DNA of 64,000 nucleotides from CAWIVH01 sp963839475 (GTDB lineage: Bacteria; Acidobacteriota; UBA6911): the NCBI GenBank assembly GCA_963839475.1, contig CAWIVH010000008.1:1-64000 (forward strand), read 5' to 3'. Shown piece by piece: positions 55,753 through 64,000 of the stretch; the stretch's first letter is position 1; every line of letters starts with the position of its first letter. Below the pieces are notes generated by a model. The model was not told the origin of the DNA and made no database searches. It saw only the letters and a list, made by a program, of their open reading frames with translations. The position numbers and the translations under genes were made by a program.

Positions 55753-56304
55753 ATGAACAGATATAAAAATTTGCTGCTCCAGGGAATGCTCTATGCCGGG
55801 CTGGTTGGGGCATCCCCTCTATATGCGGCGCTTTGCGTCTGGATAAACCCTGATAGGGATATCAAGAATTTTTTTCCCGGTGGTGACAGTTACATCACGG
55901 ATACCAAGCGGTACTCCAAGGAGCAGGGTGCGCTCATTGAACAGCGTATCAACGCCCGGCTGGATCCGGACGAGAATGAGTTCAAGTTTTACAGGGTGAA
56001 GAAGCAGGGAAAGATCATCGGTACAGTGCTCACCCATCAAGCCCGGGGAAAATACGGCGCAGTTCAGACTGTTGTGGGCCTTGGGAATGATGACAGAGTC
56101 ATCGGCGTCTATGTTCAACGTCACCGCGAGCCCGCCAATCTCAATAAAGAATCGTTTCTCAAACAGTTCCAGGGAAAAACCGCCAAGGATCCAATTGCGG
56201 TGGGCAAGGACATCGAGCCTCTCACCGACTCCGACAAATCCAGTGAAGCGGTGGCGTTTTCAGTGAAAAAAATCGTTACGGTTTACGACGTGCTCGGAAA
56301 ATAG
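55753..56304 (+). CDS. exported FMN_bind domain protein lacking the flavinylation motif
   Basis: A 183-residue protein with a signal peptide (residues about 7-26). GKYGAVQTVVGLGNDDRVIGVYVQRHREPANLNKESFLKQFQGKT is typical of the FMN_bind family (RnfG/NqrC, NosR, ApbE substrates), here in the periplasm. The usual covalent-FMN motif DxxSGAT before the last helix is replaced by LTDSDKSSEAVAFSVKK, so the acceptor threonine is missing. It may bind flavin non-covalently or not at all. A strong AGG-rich site precedes the ATG. It lies just ahead of the OB-fold and permease genes. Confidence 0.78.
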   Translation: MNRYKNLLLQGMLYAGLVGASPLYAALCVWINPDRDIKNFFPGGDSYITDTKRYSKEQGALIEQRINARLDPDENEFKFYRVKKQGKIIGTVLTHQARGKYGAVQTVVGLGNDDRVIGVYVQRHREPANLNKESFLKQFQGKTAKDPIAVGKDIEPLTDSDKSSEAVAFSVKKIVTVYDVLGK

Positions 56305-56314
56305 GGGAGTGGCA

Positions 56315-56701
56315 ATGAAAAAAATCATAGTTGGGATTGCACTGGCTGTAGTGGTTGGGATCAGTTTCTGGTATTCGCTTGGCGGCGAAAGCGGCAAGGG
56401 GAATCTCTTCGGTCAGGCTCCGGGAGCTTCTGTACTGCCTATTTCGGAAATCCGCAGCCATCCGGAGAGATACGTTGACCAGGTGGTTACGGTCGAGGGC
56501 GAGATGACCCAGGAATGCCAGGAGACCGGTTGTTGGTGGTACATCAAGGATAAAGGTGGAGAGATCCGGGCCGACAGCTCCTCCGGCGGATTTGCGCTTC
56601 CGTTAAGGCAGCAGGGAAAGACTATCCGGACCAGCGGGAAAATCATCCGCCAGGAGGGCGGAGACCTCGAAATCGCAGCGCTGGGAGCTGCAATCCAGTA
56701 G
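56315..56701 (+). CDS. exported OB-fold-like small protein
   Basis: A 128-residue protein with an N-terminal membrane/signal segment (KIIVGIALAVVVGISFWYSLGG). The body ISEIRSHPERYVDQVVTVEGEMTQECQETGCWWYIKDKGGEIRAD has the beta-strand order of a DUF4920/OB-fold domain, with a Cys pair ECQETGC that is common in that family. Role unknown; relatives occur with metal and redox transport genes. GGGGAG five bases upstream fixes the ATG at 56315, ten bases after the FMN_bind stop. Confidence 0.7.
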   Translation: MKKIIVGIALAVVVGISFWYSLGGESGKGNLFGQAPGASVLPISEIRSHPERYVDQVVTVEGEMTQECQETGCWWYIKDKGGEIRADSSSGGFALPLRQQGKTIRTSGKIIRQEGGDLEIAALGAAIQ

Positions 56702-56753
56702 GGATTACCCGAGGCAGCGGCCTCCATCACCCCTTTTCTGCGGAGATTTGTGT

Positions 56754-57962
56754 ATGACTTTCTGGCGTCTGGCCTGGTGCAATCTGACTTTGCGCAAAGT
56801 GCGCACCGGTCTTACGGTGCTGTCCATTGCCATCGCCGTGACGGTGCTCTACACCCTTTTATCTTTCAACAAAGGATACTCGGCGTCGCTTCGGCTGCAA
56901 CTGCAACAGATGGGTGTTCACATGTTGGTTGTGCCTCCTGGATGCCCGTTTGAAGCTGCCTCGCTTCTGCTCAAGGGCGGAAAGCCCCCGCAATACCTGA
57001 ACGAAGCCGCTCTTACTCGAATCGAATCCATTCCGGGGATCCAAATCCTGGCGCCCGGATTCATGTCCGCCATCATGCGGGACGATCGCACCGACATCTA
57101 CTACGGCATGGATGCCCGCACCGTCCGTCTCAAGAACTGGTGGCGGCTCAAGCCGGGAGGCAAATGGTTTGAAGACGGCCAGCAGGATGGAGTTGTGCTT
57201 GGTTCCGACGCAGCCGTCACGGAACTTGTGATAAACCAGCAGACGGATCCATTCAAGGCGGGGCAGGAGCTTTGGGTGCCGGAGTTGAACCGCGCTCTTA
57301 AAATCCTGGGCATCCTGGAGCCGACTGGCACCCAGGATGACGGTTTTTTTTACGTGCCTCTCAAGCTGGCTCAGGAAGTCTTCCGGCAGCCGGGAAAAGT
57401 CACGGCTGTTGCTATCCGGCTCAATGACCCTTCCCGTGCGAGCCAAATCGAGAGCCAACTTCAGAAGATTGATGGCGTGGAGGTCATTACCATGTCGGAA
57501 CTGCTGGGAAGCCAGCAGAGGATGATGGAATCGGCCAAAATGCTGATTCTGTCGATTGTTGTCATTGCCATCGGGATATCATCGCTCGGAGTTCTCAACA
57601 CCGTCCTGATGTCGGTTTTCGAACGGACACGCGAAATTGGTGTCATGCGTGCGACGGGCGCCAGCAGATCCCATATTTTCGCACTCATCTGGCTGGAAAC
57701 CTTCCTCATGACAGCCGCCGGCGGAGCCGCTGGACTCGGGATGGCTTTGGCGGGTTCTAGAGTTATGGAGCGACTGGTGGTTGCTGCGCTCTCGAGTGTG
57801 AAATTCCTGACCGTGAGCTCACGCAGCCAACTGGCTACGTTCGACCTGCGCATCGTTGTTTTGACCATGCAATTCGTGCTTTTCATCGGTCTTCTGGCCG
57901 GGATCTATCCTGCCTATCGCGCCAGCCGTCAGGAGCCGATTGAGGCACTACGGAGCGAATAA
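56754..57962 (+). CDS. MacB/FtsX-type ABC permease, subunit A
   Basis: A 402-residue permease with one N-terminal helix (residues about 18-38), a periplasmic MacB_PCD-like domain and three C-terminal helices with the FtsX pattern (LNTVLMSVFERTREIGVMRATGASRSHIFALIW). GVHMLVVPPGCPFEAASLLLKGGKPP is shared with the next gene, marking a distinct subfamily. GGAG lies eight bases before the ATG. Together with the next permease it should form a heterodimer. Confidence 0.9.
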   Translation: MTFWRLAWCNLTLRKVRTGLTVLSIAIAVTVLYTLLSFNKGYSASLRLQLQQMGVHMLVVPPGCPFEAASLLLKGGKPPQYLNEAALTRIESIPGIQILAPGFMSAIMRDDRTDIYYGMDARTVRLKNWWRLKPGGKWFEDGQQDGVVLGSDAAVTELVINQQTDPFKAGQELWVPELNRALKILGILEPTGTQDDGFFYVPLKLAQEVFRQPGKVTAVAIRLNDPSRASQIESQLQKIDGVEVITMSELLGSQQRMMESAKMLILSIVVIAIGISSLGVLNTVLMSVFERTREIGVMRATGASRSHIFALIWLETFLMTAAGGAAGLGMALAGSRVMERLVVAALSSVKFLTVSSRSQLATFDLRIVVLTMQFVLFIGLLAGIYPAYRASRQEPIEALRSE

Positions 57963-57977
57963 CGAAAGGAAAATCCT

Positions 57978-59195
57978 ATGGAATATTGGCGGCTGGCAGT
58001 TAAAAACCTGCTGCGGCGTCGATCGCGGACACTCCTCACACTTCTGGGAATCGCGATTGCCATTGCCGTGCTTTATTCGCTGCAGGAGTTCCAGAGAGGC
58101 TATGAATCAGGCCTCCAGTCTGAAATGGACCAACTCGGAGCTCACATTATGGTGGTTCCCAAGGGTTGCCCTTACGAGGCAGCTACCATTGTGCTTCATG
58201 GGGGAAAGTGGCCCCGTTATATGGAGGAGAGTTATTTCAAACAGATTCAAGATGTGCCCGGCGTGAGCTTGGCGGCTCCCATCCTGATGGATGCCATGAT
58301 CAACCCGGCCGCCAACGACAACAAAATCTTCCTTGGCATTACAGACCAGTATGGCAAGTTGCGGCCCAAATGGAGTATCCGGGGAAGGGAATTCTCCGGT
58401 CTTGAAAGTTCTGAAGTCATCCTGGGCTCCTCGATCGCTGAAAAGCTGGGATTGAAGGTCGGAGACCTCTTCCCATTGCGCCAGGATGCAGGAGGGCGGG
58501 CAGCGGGGAAGCATGATGCAGATCTTGGAGTCGTCGGCATCCTCGATCGCACCAATAGCCAGGACGACGGATTCATCTTTATGCCGCTTCATACCCTGCA
58601 AAAGGTTTTTGAATTGCCCGGGAAGATTGTAGTTGTCCTGGTCCGGGCCCGGAGCATAGATCCCGCCGCTTTGGATCAGGTAACCGCCGGGCTCCGGGCA
58701 TTGGGCGGCAACATGAATATCTTTCCGCTTTCGGAGCTGTTGAACAATGCCGCTCAATTGATGCAGGTGACCCGGGTATTTGTGCTGGCCATCGTTTTTG
58801 TCGCCATCGCCATTGGCTCCACCGGGGTGCTGAACACCATTCTGATGACTGTTTTTGAGCGCACGAAGGAAATCGGGATGATGAAGGCTATCGGCGCCAG
58901 TTCGGGTGATATTTTCATGCTGATCTGGGCTGAAACCGTGATTCTTTGCACCGCCGGGGGATTGACCGGGATCGCACTGGCAATAGCCAGTGCCCGAGGT
59001 ATTGAATGGTTTCTCCGCATGGCCCTGGCCTCGCAGTTTTCGGCCCTGCCTGCAACCACACTGATAGGAATTTCGCCAGGAGTGGTGGCGGTCTGTGTCG
59101 GGCTTTCGGTGGGCCTGGGAATGCTGGCGGGTTTTTATCCAGCCTGGCGGGCCAGCACCCTGAAGCCGATTGAAGCCATCCGAGGAGCAATCTAA
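57978..59195 (+). CDS. MacB/FtsX-type ABC permease, subunit B
   Basis: A 405-residue paralog of the preceding permease. It shares GAHIMVVPKGCPYEAATIVLHGGKWP and the FtsX end LNTILMTVFERTKEIGMMKAIGASSGDIFMLIWAET. The cysteine in the VPxGCPxEAA loop is kept in both. AAGGA precedes the ATG, 15 bases after the previous stop. Two distinct permeases next to two distinct ATPases suggest an A1B1-type heteromeric complex. Confidence 0.9.
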   Translation: MEYWRLAVKNLLRRRSRTLLTLLGIAIAIAVLYSLQEFQRGYESGLQSEMDQLGAHIMVVPKGCPYEAATIVLHGGKWPRYMEESYFKQIQDVPGVSLAAPILMDAMINPAANDNKIFLGITDQYGKLRPKWSIRGREFSGLESSEVILGSSIAEKLGLKVGDLFPLRQDAGGRAAGKHDADLGVVGILDRTNSQDDGFIFMPLHTLQKVFELPGKIVVVLVRARSIDPAALDQVTAGLRALGGNMNIFPLSELLNNAAQLMQVTRVFVLAIVFVAIAIGSTGVLNTILMTVFERTKEIGMMKAIGASSGDIFMLIWAETVILCTAGGLTGIALAIASARGIEWFLRMALASQFSALPATTLIGISPGVVAVCVGLSVGLGMLAGFYPAWRASTLKPIEAIRGAI

Positions 59196-59207
59196 AGGAG
59201 ATAGGGT

Positions 59208-59942
59208 GTGAGCGATCCAGCATTTGCGGTTGCCAGGGAGATGGAAAAGCCGCCAGCCGTTGCCGCGCGCCTTCAGGGCGTCAGCAAATCTTACCACCGT
59301 GGAACCATCGAGGTCCCGGCGCTCAGGGATATAACACTGGAACTTGCCGCGGGAAAGTTTTACTGCGTCCTGGGCCCGAGCGGGGCTGGCAAAACAACCT
59401 TATTGAATTTGCTCGGAGTGATGGATGTGCCGACTTCAGGGACACTGGAGGTTGACGGCTGCACAGTTTCTAATGCGGACGGTGTACGACTGCCGGAAGC
59501 AGCGCGCGACCGCCTGAGGCGGGAAAGGGTTGGTTTCATCTTCACGGAGTTTTTTCTCATGAGCACGTTGACCGCCCTTGAAAATGTGCAAATGCCGCTC
59601 CTCTGGACCGGCCGGCAAGACCCGTGCTATGCCTCCGAGCTGCTGGAGCGCGTCGGGCTCGGCCACAGGCTTGGTCATCGCCCGGTGGAAATGTCGGGCG
59701 GCGAAATGCAGCGCGTTGCGATTGCCAGGGCCCTGATCAACCGGCCCCGACTGCTTCTGGCCGACGAGCCTACCGGCAATGTGGATACCGGCACCCGCGA
59801 CGGCATACTGGAGCTTTTCCAGGAGCTCAACCGGGACGGGCTTACCATCGTGCTGGCAACGCACGACAGGGATTTGGCAGAACGGGTGCAAACCGTGGTT
59901 TGCTTAAGTGACGGCGCAATCGTGGGGATTTCGGAGAATTGA
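59208..59942 (+). CDS. ABC transporter ATPase 1 (non-canonical Q-loop)
   Basis: A 244-residue ATPase of the LolD/MacB group. Walker A GPSGAGKTT, signature MSGGEMQRVAIARAL, Walker B LLLADEPTGNVDT and H-loop LATHD are good. The Q-loop reads GFIFTEFFLM, so threonine replaces the near-invariant glutamine. The start is GTG, with AAGGAG eight bases upstream. It is followed one base later by the second ATPase gene. Confidence 0.9.
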   Translation: MSDPAFAVAREMEKPPAVAARLQGVSKSYHRGTIEVPALRDITLELAAGKFYCVLGPSGAGKTTLLNLLGVMDVPTSGTLEVDGCTVSNADGVRLPEAARDRLRRERVGFIFTEFFLMSTLTALENVQMPLLWTGRQDPCYASELLERVGLGHRLGHRPVEMSGGEMQRVAIARALINRPRLLLADEPTGNVDTGTRDGILELFQELNRDGLTIVLATHDRDLAERVQTVVCLSDGAIVGISEN

Positions 59943-59943
59943 A

Positions 59944-60633
59944 ATGACGATTCCGGTGCTGGAAGCCCGAGATGTCTGGCGCAGCTACAAGCGGGGATCG
60001 GAGACAATCCATGCCCTTTCAGGAATGTCCCTGACCGTTCTGCCCGGCGAGATGATCGGTATTGTCGGAAGATCGGGATCGGGCAAAACCACTTTCCTCA
60101 ACCAGGTTGGCTGCCTGGATACACCTACCAGGGGCAGTATCCGTGTTTGCGGCACTGAAGTGACCGGGATGCCTGAAAAAAAACTTGTTCAGTTCCGAAG
60201 GGATCATATCGGTTTCATTTTTCAACTTTTTTATCTGATCCCGACACTGACCGCTGTTGAAAATGTCGAGCTCCCGATGACCTTTGCCAGGGAAGGAGAC
60301 CGGCGTCGACGAGCCCTGGAAGCCCTCGAGCGCGTCGGCTTGAAAGAAGTGCATGCACTTCCCCACCAGCTCAACGGGGGAGACATGCAGCGGGTTGCCA
60401 TTGCCCGCGCCCTGGTACGCAAGCCTAAACTGCTGCTCGCTGATGAGCCGACGGGCCGATTGGAACAGGGTTCTAGGGTGGAAGTCATGAACGTGATCCG
60501 GAGTCTTCAGCAGGAGGGCCTCGGCGTTATCATCGTGACACATGATCCTCATCTTGCGGCAGAAACCGGAAGAGTCGTTGAACTCCGGGATGGCCGCATC
60601 ATTACCAAACAACCGGCGGCCCAGGATGTTTAG
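59944..60633 (+). CDS. ABC transporter ATPase 2 (non-canonical signature and D-loop)
   Basis: A 229-residue ATPase. Walker A GRSGSGKTT and Q-loop FIFQLFYLIPTL are canonical, as is the H-loop VTHD. The signature is LNGGDMQRVAIARAL (Asn for the usual Ser) and the segment after Walker B is GRLEQ where GNLDS is usual, so the D-loop aspartate is Glu. These changes fall on the surface that completes the ATP site of ATPase 1. The start at 59944 follows CGGAG. Confidence 0.9.
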   Translation: MTIPVLEARDVWRSYKRGSETIHALSGMSLTVLPGEMIGIVGRSGSGKTTFLNQVGCLDTPTRGSIRVCGTEVTGMPEKKLVQFRRDHIGFIFQLFYLIPTLTAVENVELPMTFAREGDRRRRALEALERVGLKEVHALPHQLNGGDMQRVAIARALVRKPKLLLADEPTGRLEQGSRVEVMNVIRSLQQEGLGVIIVTHDPHLAAETGRVVELRDGRIITKQPAAQDV

Positions 60634-61861
60634 GAAACTTTGCCTCTTATCGTGGACATTCATCCTGATTTCGGAGGGGTTGTCTCCAATCGCTTTCTCA
60701 CGCTCGTTGGAACTTGACTCGCGAGCCGGGCAGGAGAGTGCCCTGAGCAGTGCGCAGCAGGAGAATCGATCGCAGCCTGGGGCCGAAAGCGTTCAGGCGG
60801 GGGCTTCCAGTGATCCGCCGCAGGATCAAAAAAAAGAACCCACTCGGGGAACCGGCTGGCATTTTTCCTCCTGGAAGACCAGCGGGAGGGCAGATTACCA
60901 ACTGATGCAGATGCGCACAACCGAGACAGCCATGCCCTCCATGTCTCGTACCGAAAGCAACCTGATGGCGCTCGAACTCGAATCAACGGCCACCCTAAAC
61001 AACGGCAAGCGGGATGTTCTCGACCTTGCGCTACAGTGGCCTTATTTCACACAGATGGAAGGAGTCGACGGGCGCGGGAAATCGATGCATTTCTTCAATG
61101 CCTATGGCATTTACAAACTTGGCCTGGGCAAGCCCAATATAAGGTTCGGGCAGTTCGTGATTCCTTTCGGGAACCTGCCCTACTACGAAACCCACACGCG
61201 ACCCATGCAAAGCCTGTTTCCCCAAAGCCTCGGTCTTCGCATCGAGCGAGGTGTGAGCCTTGAAGGCTTCAAGGGATCCTACGATTACTGGCTGGCGGCG
61301 ATGGGTGGAGACCACAGCCGGGAGGGAATGGCGCGCGTTTCCCGTCGCTTCGATGTTTCGCGCGGCTCCATTGTTGCAGGAGTCTCCGGCCTCTATGGCC
61401 GCGACATGCCTCGCTTCTCGGTCCTGCTCGATCCTCAGATGGACGATGCTTTGGAAGAACAGCCAATCAGCGATTCGATGAATACGACGGACAAGTTCCG
61501 GGGTGCCTTGGACCTGGAAATAAACCTGGGGAAGGAACTGATCCGGGCTGAGATTGTCGCCGGTCGGGACGATGACGGGCTTGTGAACGGCCAGTTCATA
61601 CAGTGGAGTCATGCGCTCAAAGGCGAAAGGGAAGTCGCTCTGCAGGCTGCCAGATGGGATCAGCAGGACGGTCATCGGATGCGCTTTGGAGGCTGGTTCG
61701 GGCAAAGGCTTGGGAACTATTTCGGCATTCGGGTTTGGGTGGAGCAGAGTTTTGGAAGGCTCTCCGAAGGGCTGGAAGAACGGAATGAGACCCGTGCCGG
61801 ACTCCAATTGACGGCGGACTACCCGGATGTCTCAGGATGGCTGGTGCGACGATTTAAATAA
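60626..61861 (+). CDS. outer-membrane porin-like beta-barrel protein
   Basis: A 411-residue protein with a signal peptide (LCLLSWTFILISEGLSPIAFS). From about residue 90 it has alternating strands with aromatic girdles, ending with GLQLTADYPDVSGWLVRRFK, whose C-terminal phenylalanine-lysine is near the usual terminal aromatic of outer-membrane proteins. It resembles phosphate-selective or alginate-type porins in strand pattern; this is inference. Its ATG overlaps the end of ATPase 2 by eight bases, tying it to the transporter operon and suggesting an outer-membrane channel for the system. Confidence 0.7.
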   Translation: MFRKLCLLSWTFILISEGLSPIAFSRSLELDSRAGQESALSSAQQENRSQPGAESVQAGASSDPPQDQKKEPTRGTGWHFSSWKTSGRADYQLMQMRTTETAMPSMSRTESNLMALELESTATLNNGKRDVLDLALQWPYFTQMEGVDGRGKSMHFFNAYGIYKLGLGKPNIRFGQFVIPFGNLPYYETHTRPMQSLFPQSLGLRIERGVSLEGFKGSYDYWLAAMGGDHSREGMARVSRRFDVSRGSIVAGVSGLYGRDMPRFSVLLDPQMDDALEEQPISDSMNTTDKFRGALDLEINLGKELIRAEIVAGRDDDGLVNGQFIQWSHALKGEREVALQAARWDQQDGHRMRFGGWFGQRLGNYFGIRVWVEQSFGRLSEGLEERNETRAGLQLTADYPDVSGWLVRRFK

Positions 61862-61951
61862 CGCCGCAGCAAATGCTGTCCGGCTGGTCTTTGCACTTTG
61901 TCTTTCTACTGAAATGCCCCTCGCTTCGGCAATTCCCGGCGTAGCTTTTGA

Positions 61952-62470
61952 CTATGGATTCTTTTCCTTGCTTCGGCTGAAGATCCGTTTGGTTTCGAAT
62001 TGGCCTCTTGGCGTGTCCAAATAGTAGTCGATAGTCAGAGTTGAGCCATCGGTTGAAAGGGTCAATTTTCGCGTCGTAAGCTGGGTTACCGTTCCTTCTT
62101 TGCCCGGAATGTTTCTTGTATCCGTGATGACAATCCCGCGTTTTCCTGGCAGCCAGGATGCATGCCCTCTGCCGGTGGTTCCCGGAGGCGCGCCTCCGGG
62201 GGTGAAATCCTTCTCCTGACCGTCGAGGATCCAATTTTCATTGACCTGCTGTTCCCCCTGTGCCGTTTTCAGCTTCGAGGAGAGGGTTAAAGATTGATCT
62301 TTGTGAACGATGGTGGTGACTTGTTCCAGCCCTGCCGGATAGCTGAAACTCCGGTCTTTATCCATTACCCATACACCGGTGAAATCCGGCTCGGATGACG
62401 CCGGCAAGCTGAATGCCCACAGTTGAGTCAGCAACAGGAGCGTGATGGCTCTTCCCGGTCGGGTGCTCAT
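61952..62470 (-). CDS. exported lipocalin-like small protein
   Basis: A 172-residue protein with a signal peptide (residues about 8-26). FTGVWVMDKDRS followed by beta strands (LTLSSKLKTAQGEQQVNENWILDG, STLTIDYYLDTPRG) matches a group of small exported beta proteins common in Acidobacteriota-like genomes. Function unknown. Its ATG overlaps the stop of the PQQ-propeller gene (ATGA), so the two are co-translated. Confidence 0.72.
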   Translation of the reverse strand: MSTRPGRAITLLLLTQLWAFSLPASSEPDFTGVWVMDKDRSFSYPAGLEQVTTIVHKDQSLTLSSKLKTAQGEQQVNENWILDGQEKDFTPGGAPPGTTGRGHASWLPGKRGIVITDTRNIPGKEGTVTQLTTRKLTLSTDGSTLTIDYYLDTPRGQFETKRIFSRSKEKNP

Positions 62471-63831
62471 TTCGCCTCCTTCCTGCCGATGCAGAAGAGG
62501 TTTTTCTCTCCGCGAATGAACAACAGTCCCTGCGAGATGGCGGGCGATGCAAAAACCGGCTCCTCAAGACTGTTCGTGGCCAGCACTTCGTGTTTCGATC
62601 CGGCTTTGATGACAAACGTGTCGCCGTCCTCACTGGTCAGCAGAATTTTTCCCTCAACCGCGATGGGAGACGCGGTCAAGGTGGCCGGCACGGGAACCCT
62701 GCCACCCTCATACTGGACTGCCCCGGTGCGTGCATCGAGGCAGGTTAGAATGCCGCGGTCGCTTAGAAGATAGAGGAAATCCCCGTAAAGGATGCTTGAA
62801 GGAACATACGCAGTGCCTTTGTCGTAGGTCCAGGGAATGTTGTTGCTGCCGGTCAATTCACCCGATCCCCCGAGTTTGATGGCCAGAGTCTTTTTTTCAG
62901 GAAAACCGGCATAAACGAAAACCATATTATGGCCGGCCACCGGCGTCCCTATGGCGTTACTGCCGTGCCCTTTGACCTTCCAAAGCTCTTTTCCGGTCGA
63001 TGGATCGTAGGAGATGATCCACTCGTTGCCGCTGCATACGATTTCTGTGCGTTTCTCGCCTTGAATCAGCAGGGGAGTGGCCCAACTGGCCTGGACCTTG
63101 CGAGCCGTTCTCCAGACTTCTTTGCCGGTTTCTTTGTCGAGCGCGGCAATAAAGGATTGGACTCCGGTATCTTCATCACAGAGGATGATGATCAGGTTTT
63201 CCCAAAGAATCGGTGAGGTCGCAACCCCCATCCCCATCGTTGCTAGGGGTCCCAGGGAAGCGTGCCATACTTCGCGGCCGCTGAAATCGTGACAATAAAG
63301 CCCTTCACTTCCGAACCAGGAATAAACCCGGCTGCCGTCGGTTGCCGGGGTGGGCGCTGCGTAACTGCCTTTACGATGCCTGTCATCGTGCACCCTTCCA
63401 TCATAGACCGTTTTGTCCCACAGTATTTTTCCGGAGTCTCTGTCCAGGCACAGTACTTTCATCGTATGACGGCGGTCGGCGCCGATGGCATCCGGATGTT
63501 TGAATTCCTTGCCCTCCTCCATGTGGACGACTGCCTTGGCGCCTTCGATCACATCGCCTTGGATGTCGGTTGTCAGAAAAATGCGATCCTGCCAAACGAT
63601 GGGGGAGGAATGGCCGCGGCCCGGCAGCGGAGTTTTCCAGCGGATGTTTTTTTCCGAGCTCCATTCGAGTGGGATCCCGGTTTCCAACGAAATGCCGGTT
63701 CCCTGAGCTCCGCGCCACTGCGGCCAGTTGAGGGTGTCATTGCCCGGGGCAGCCGTGGTCTGCGGACCACCAGCGAGTGCGCCGGCGGCTGACAGGATTA
63801 CGAAGAAGGAGATCCAATGCACTGTTTTCAT
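62467..63831 (-). CDS. exported PQQ-like beta-propeller protein
   Basis: A 454-residue protein with a signal peptide (ISFFVILSAAGALAGG). Repeated propeller blades contain LDRDSGKILWD, LDKETGKEVWR, YDPSTGKELWK and LDARTGAVQY, the AxDxxTGxxxW signature of PQQ-binding-like/BamB proteins. The N-terminal NWPQWRGAQGTGIS is typical of exported propellers of unknown substrate. Whether it binds PQQ cannot be told. It is the first gene of a two-gene unit. Confidence 0.88.
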   Translation of the reverse strand: MKTVHWISFFVILSAAGALAGGPQTTAAPGNDTLNWPQWRGAQGTGISLETGIPLEWSSEKNIRWKTPLPGRGHSSPIVWQDRIFLTTDIQGDVIEGAKAVVHMEEGKEFKHPDAIGADRRHTMKVLCLDRDSGKILWDKTVYDGRVHDDRHRKGSYAAPTPATDGSRVYSWFGSEGLYCHDFSGREVWHASLGPLATMGMGVATSPILWENLIIILCDEDTGVQSFIAALDKETGKEVWRTARKVQASWATPLLIQGEKRTEIVCSGNEWIISYDPSTGKELWKVKGHGSNAIGTPVAGHNMVFVYAGFPEKKTLAIKLGGSGELTGSNNIPWTYDKGTAYVPSSILYGDFLYLLSDRGILTCLDARTGAVQYEGGRVPVPATLTASPIAVEGKILLTSEDGDTFVIKAGSKHEVLATNSLEEPVFASPAISQGLLFIRGEKNLFCIGRKEAK

Positions 63832-64000
63832 TGCCCTATTGCTCCACCTTCAAACATCATGAGAATCGTACCATCTGCCGCGGATCGGCATTGAGCAGCT
63901 GCGCCCGCCAATCATCCATTAGATTAGTAGATTCTCGAGGAAAAGCAAAAGGGCCAATTGTTTCCGACTAAAAATTCCCAGCTCCTTCATTCGGGAGTTT
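63832..64000. other. upstream region of the propeller gene, no gene seen
   Basis: The last 169 bases contain no convincing gene. They should hold the promoter for the minus-strand propeller gene. Confidence 0.4.

Overview
The window looks like a chromosomal segment of a Gram-negative soil or sediment bacterium. Outer-membrane and periplasmic proteins (a porin-like barrel, TesA-like lipoprotein, RND pump), many Sec- and Tat-exported enzymes, a SYLF protein, a UPF0182 protein, TIG-type secreted repeat proteins and a moderate GC content together suggest Acidobacteriota. This is inference from gene content; there is no rRNA or marker gene here to fix the phylum.

Layout. 0-14 kb: tRNA-Asn, a methyltransferase with a possible leaderless start, two radical SAM/SPASM proteins, a Gfo/Idh/MocA oxidoreductase, a tesA // ybbA-ybbP divergent set (the same arrangement as in E. 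coli), a SYLF lipid-binding protein, a Tat-type class V aminotransferase and two SRPBCC-like proteins. 14-30 kb: UPF0182 membrane protein, a coupled hybrid histidine kinase and REC-GGDEF protein, a Cys/Met-metabolism PLP lyase, a YacP-like NYN protein, an M28 peptidase, an RND/MMPL exporter, a PrmA-like methyltransferase and a Tat-exported TIM-barrel isomerase.

30-36 kb is the most unusual part. One promoter leads into four tandem 79-bp tRNA-like units, then an intact tRNA-Asp(GTC). Three 365-bp units follow, each carrying a small GIY-YIG nuclease gene and a copy of the 3' half of tRNA-Asp. A 29-bp copy of the tRNA-Asp 3' end and its flanking palindrome recurs alone at 36.06 kb. Between lie REP-like palindromes and a compositionally distinct, frameshifted M6 protease gene. 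It has the look of a tRNA-associated island or a duplicating selfish element.

36-51 kb: a DASS transporter, a GH36 alpha-galactosidase, a degenerate Mut7-C protein, a SnoaL-like protein, a TIM-barrel protein, an FHA-GAF-HD-GYP regulator and a sulfatase. After these comes a minus-strand run of secreted beta-rich proteins containing a gene broken by three single-base shifts and a tiny Lnt-like remnant locked between its neighbours by ATGA overlaps. 51-55 kb: decayed sortilin/BNR fragments, ilvB-ilvN and a zinc-ribbon membrane protein.

55-62 kb: a plus-strand cluster of a Cys-rich exported protein, an FMN_bind protein, an OB-fold-like protein, two MacB-type permeases, two ABC ATPases and a porin-like protein. 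The two ATPases differ from consensus in complementary motifs, so I read the cluster as a heterodimeric transporter with one degenerate ATP site, feeding or served by an envelope redox module. The window ends with a coupled pair of exported proteins, one a PQQ-type beta-propeller.
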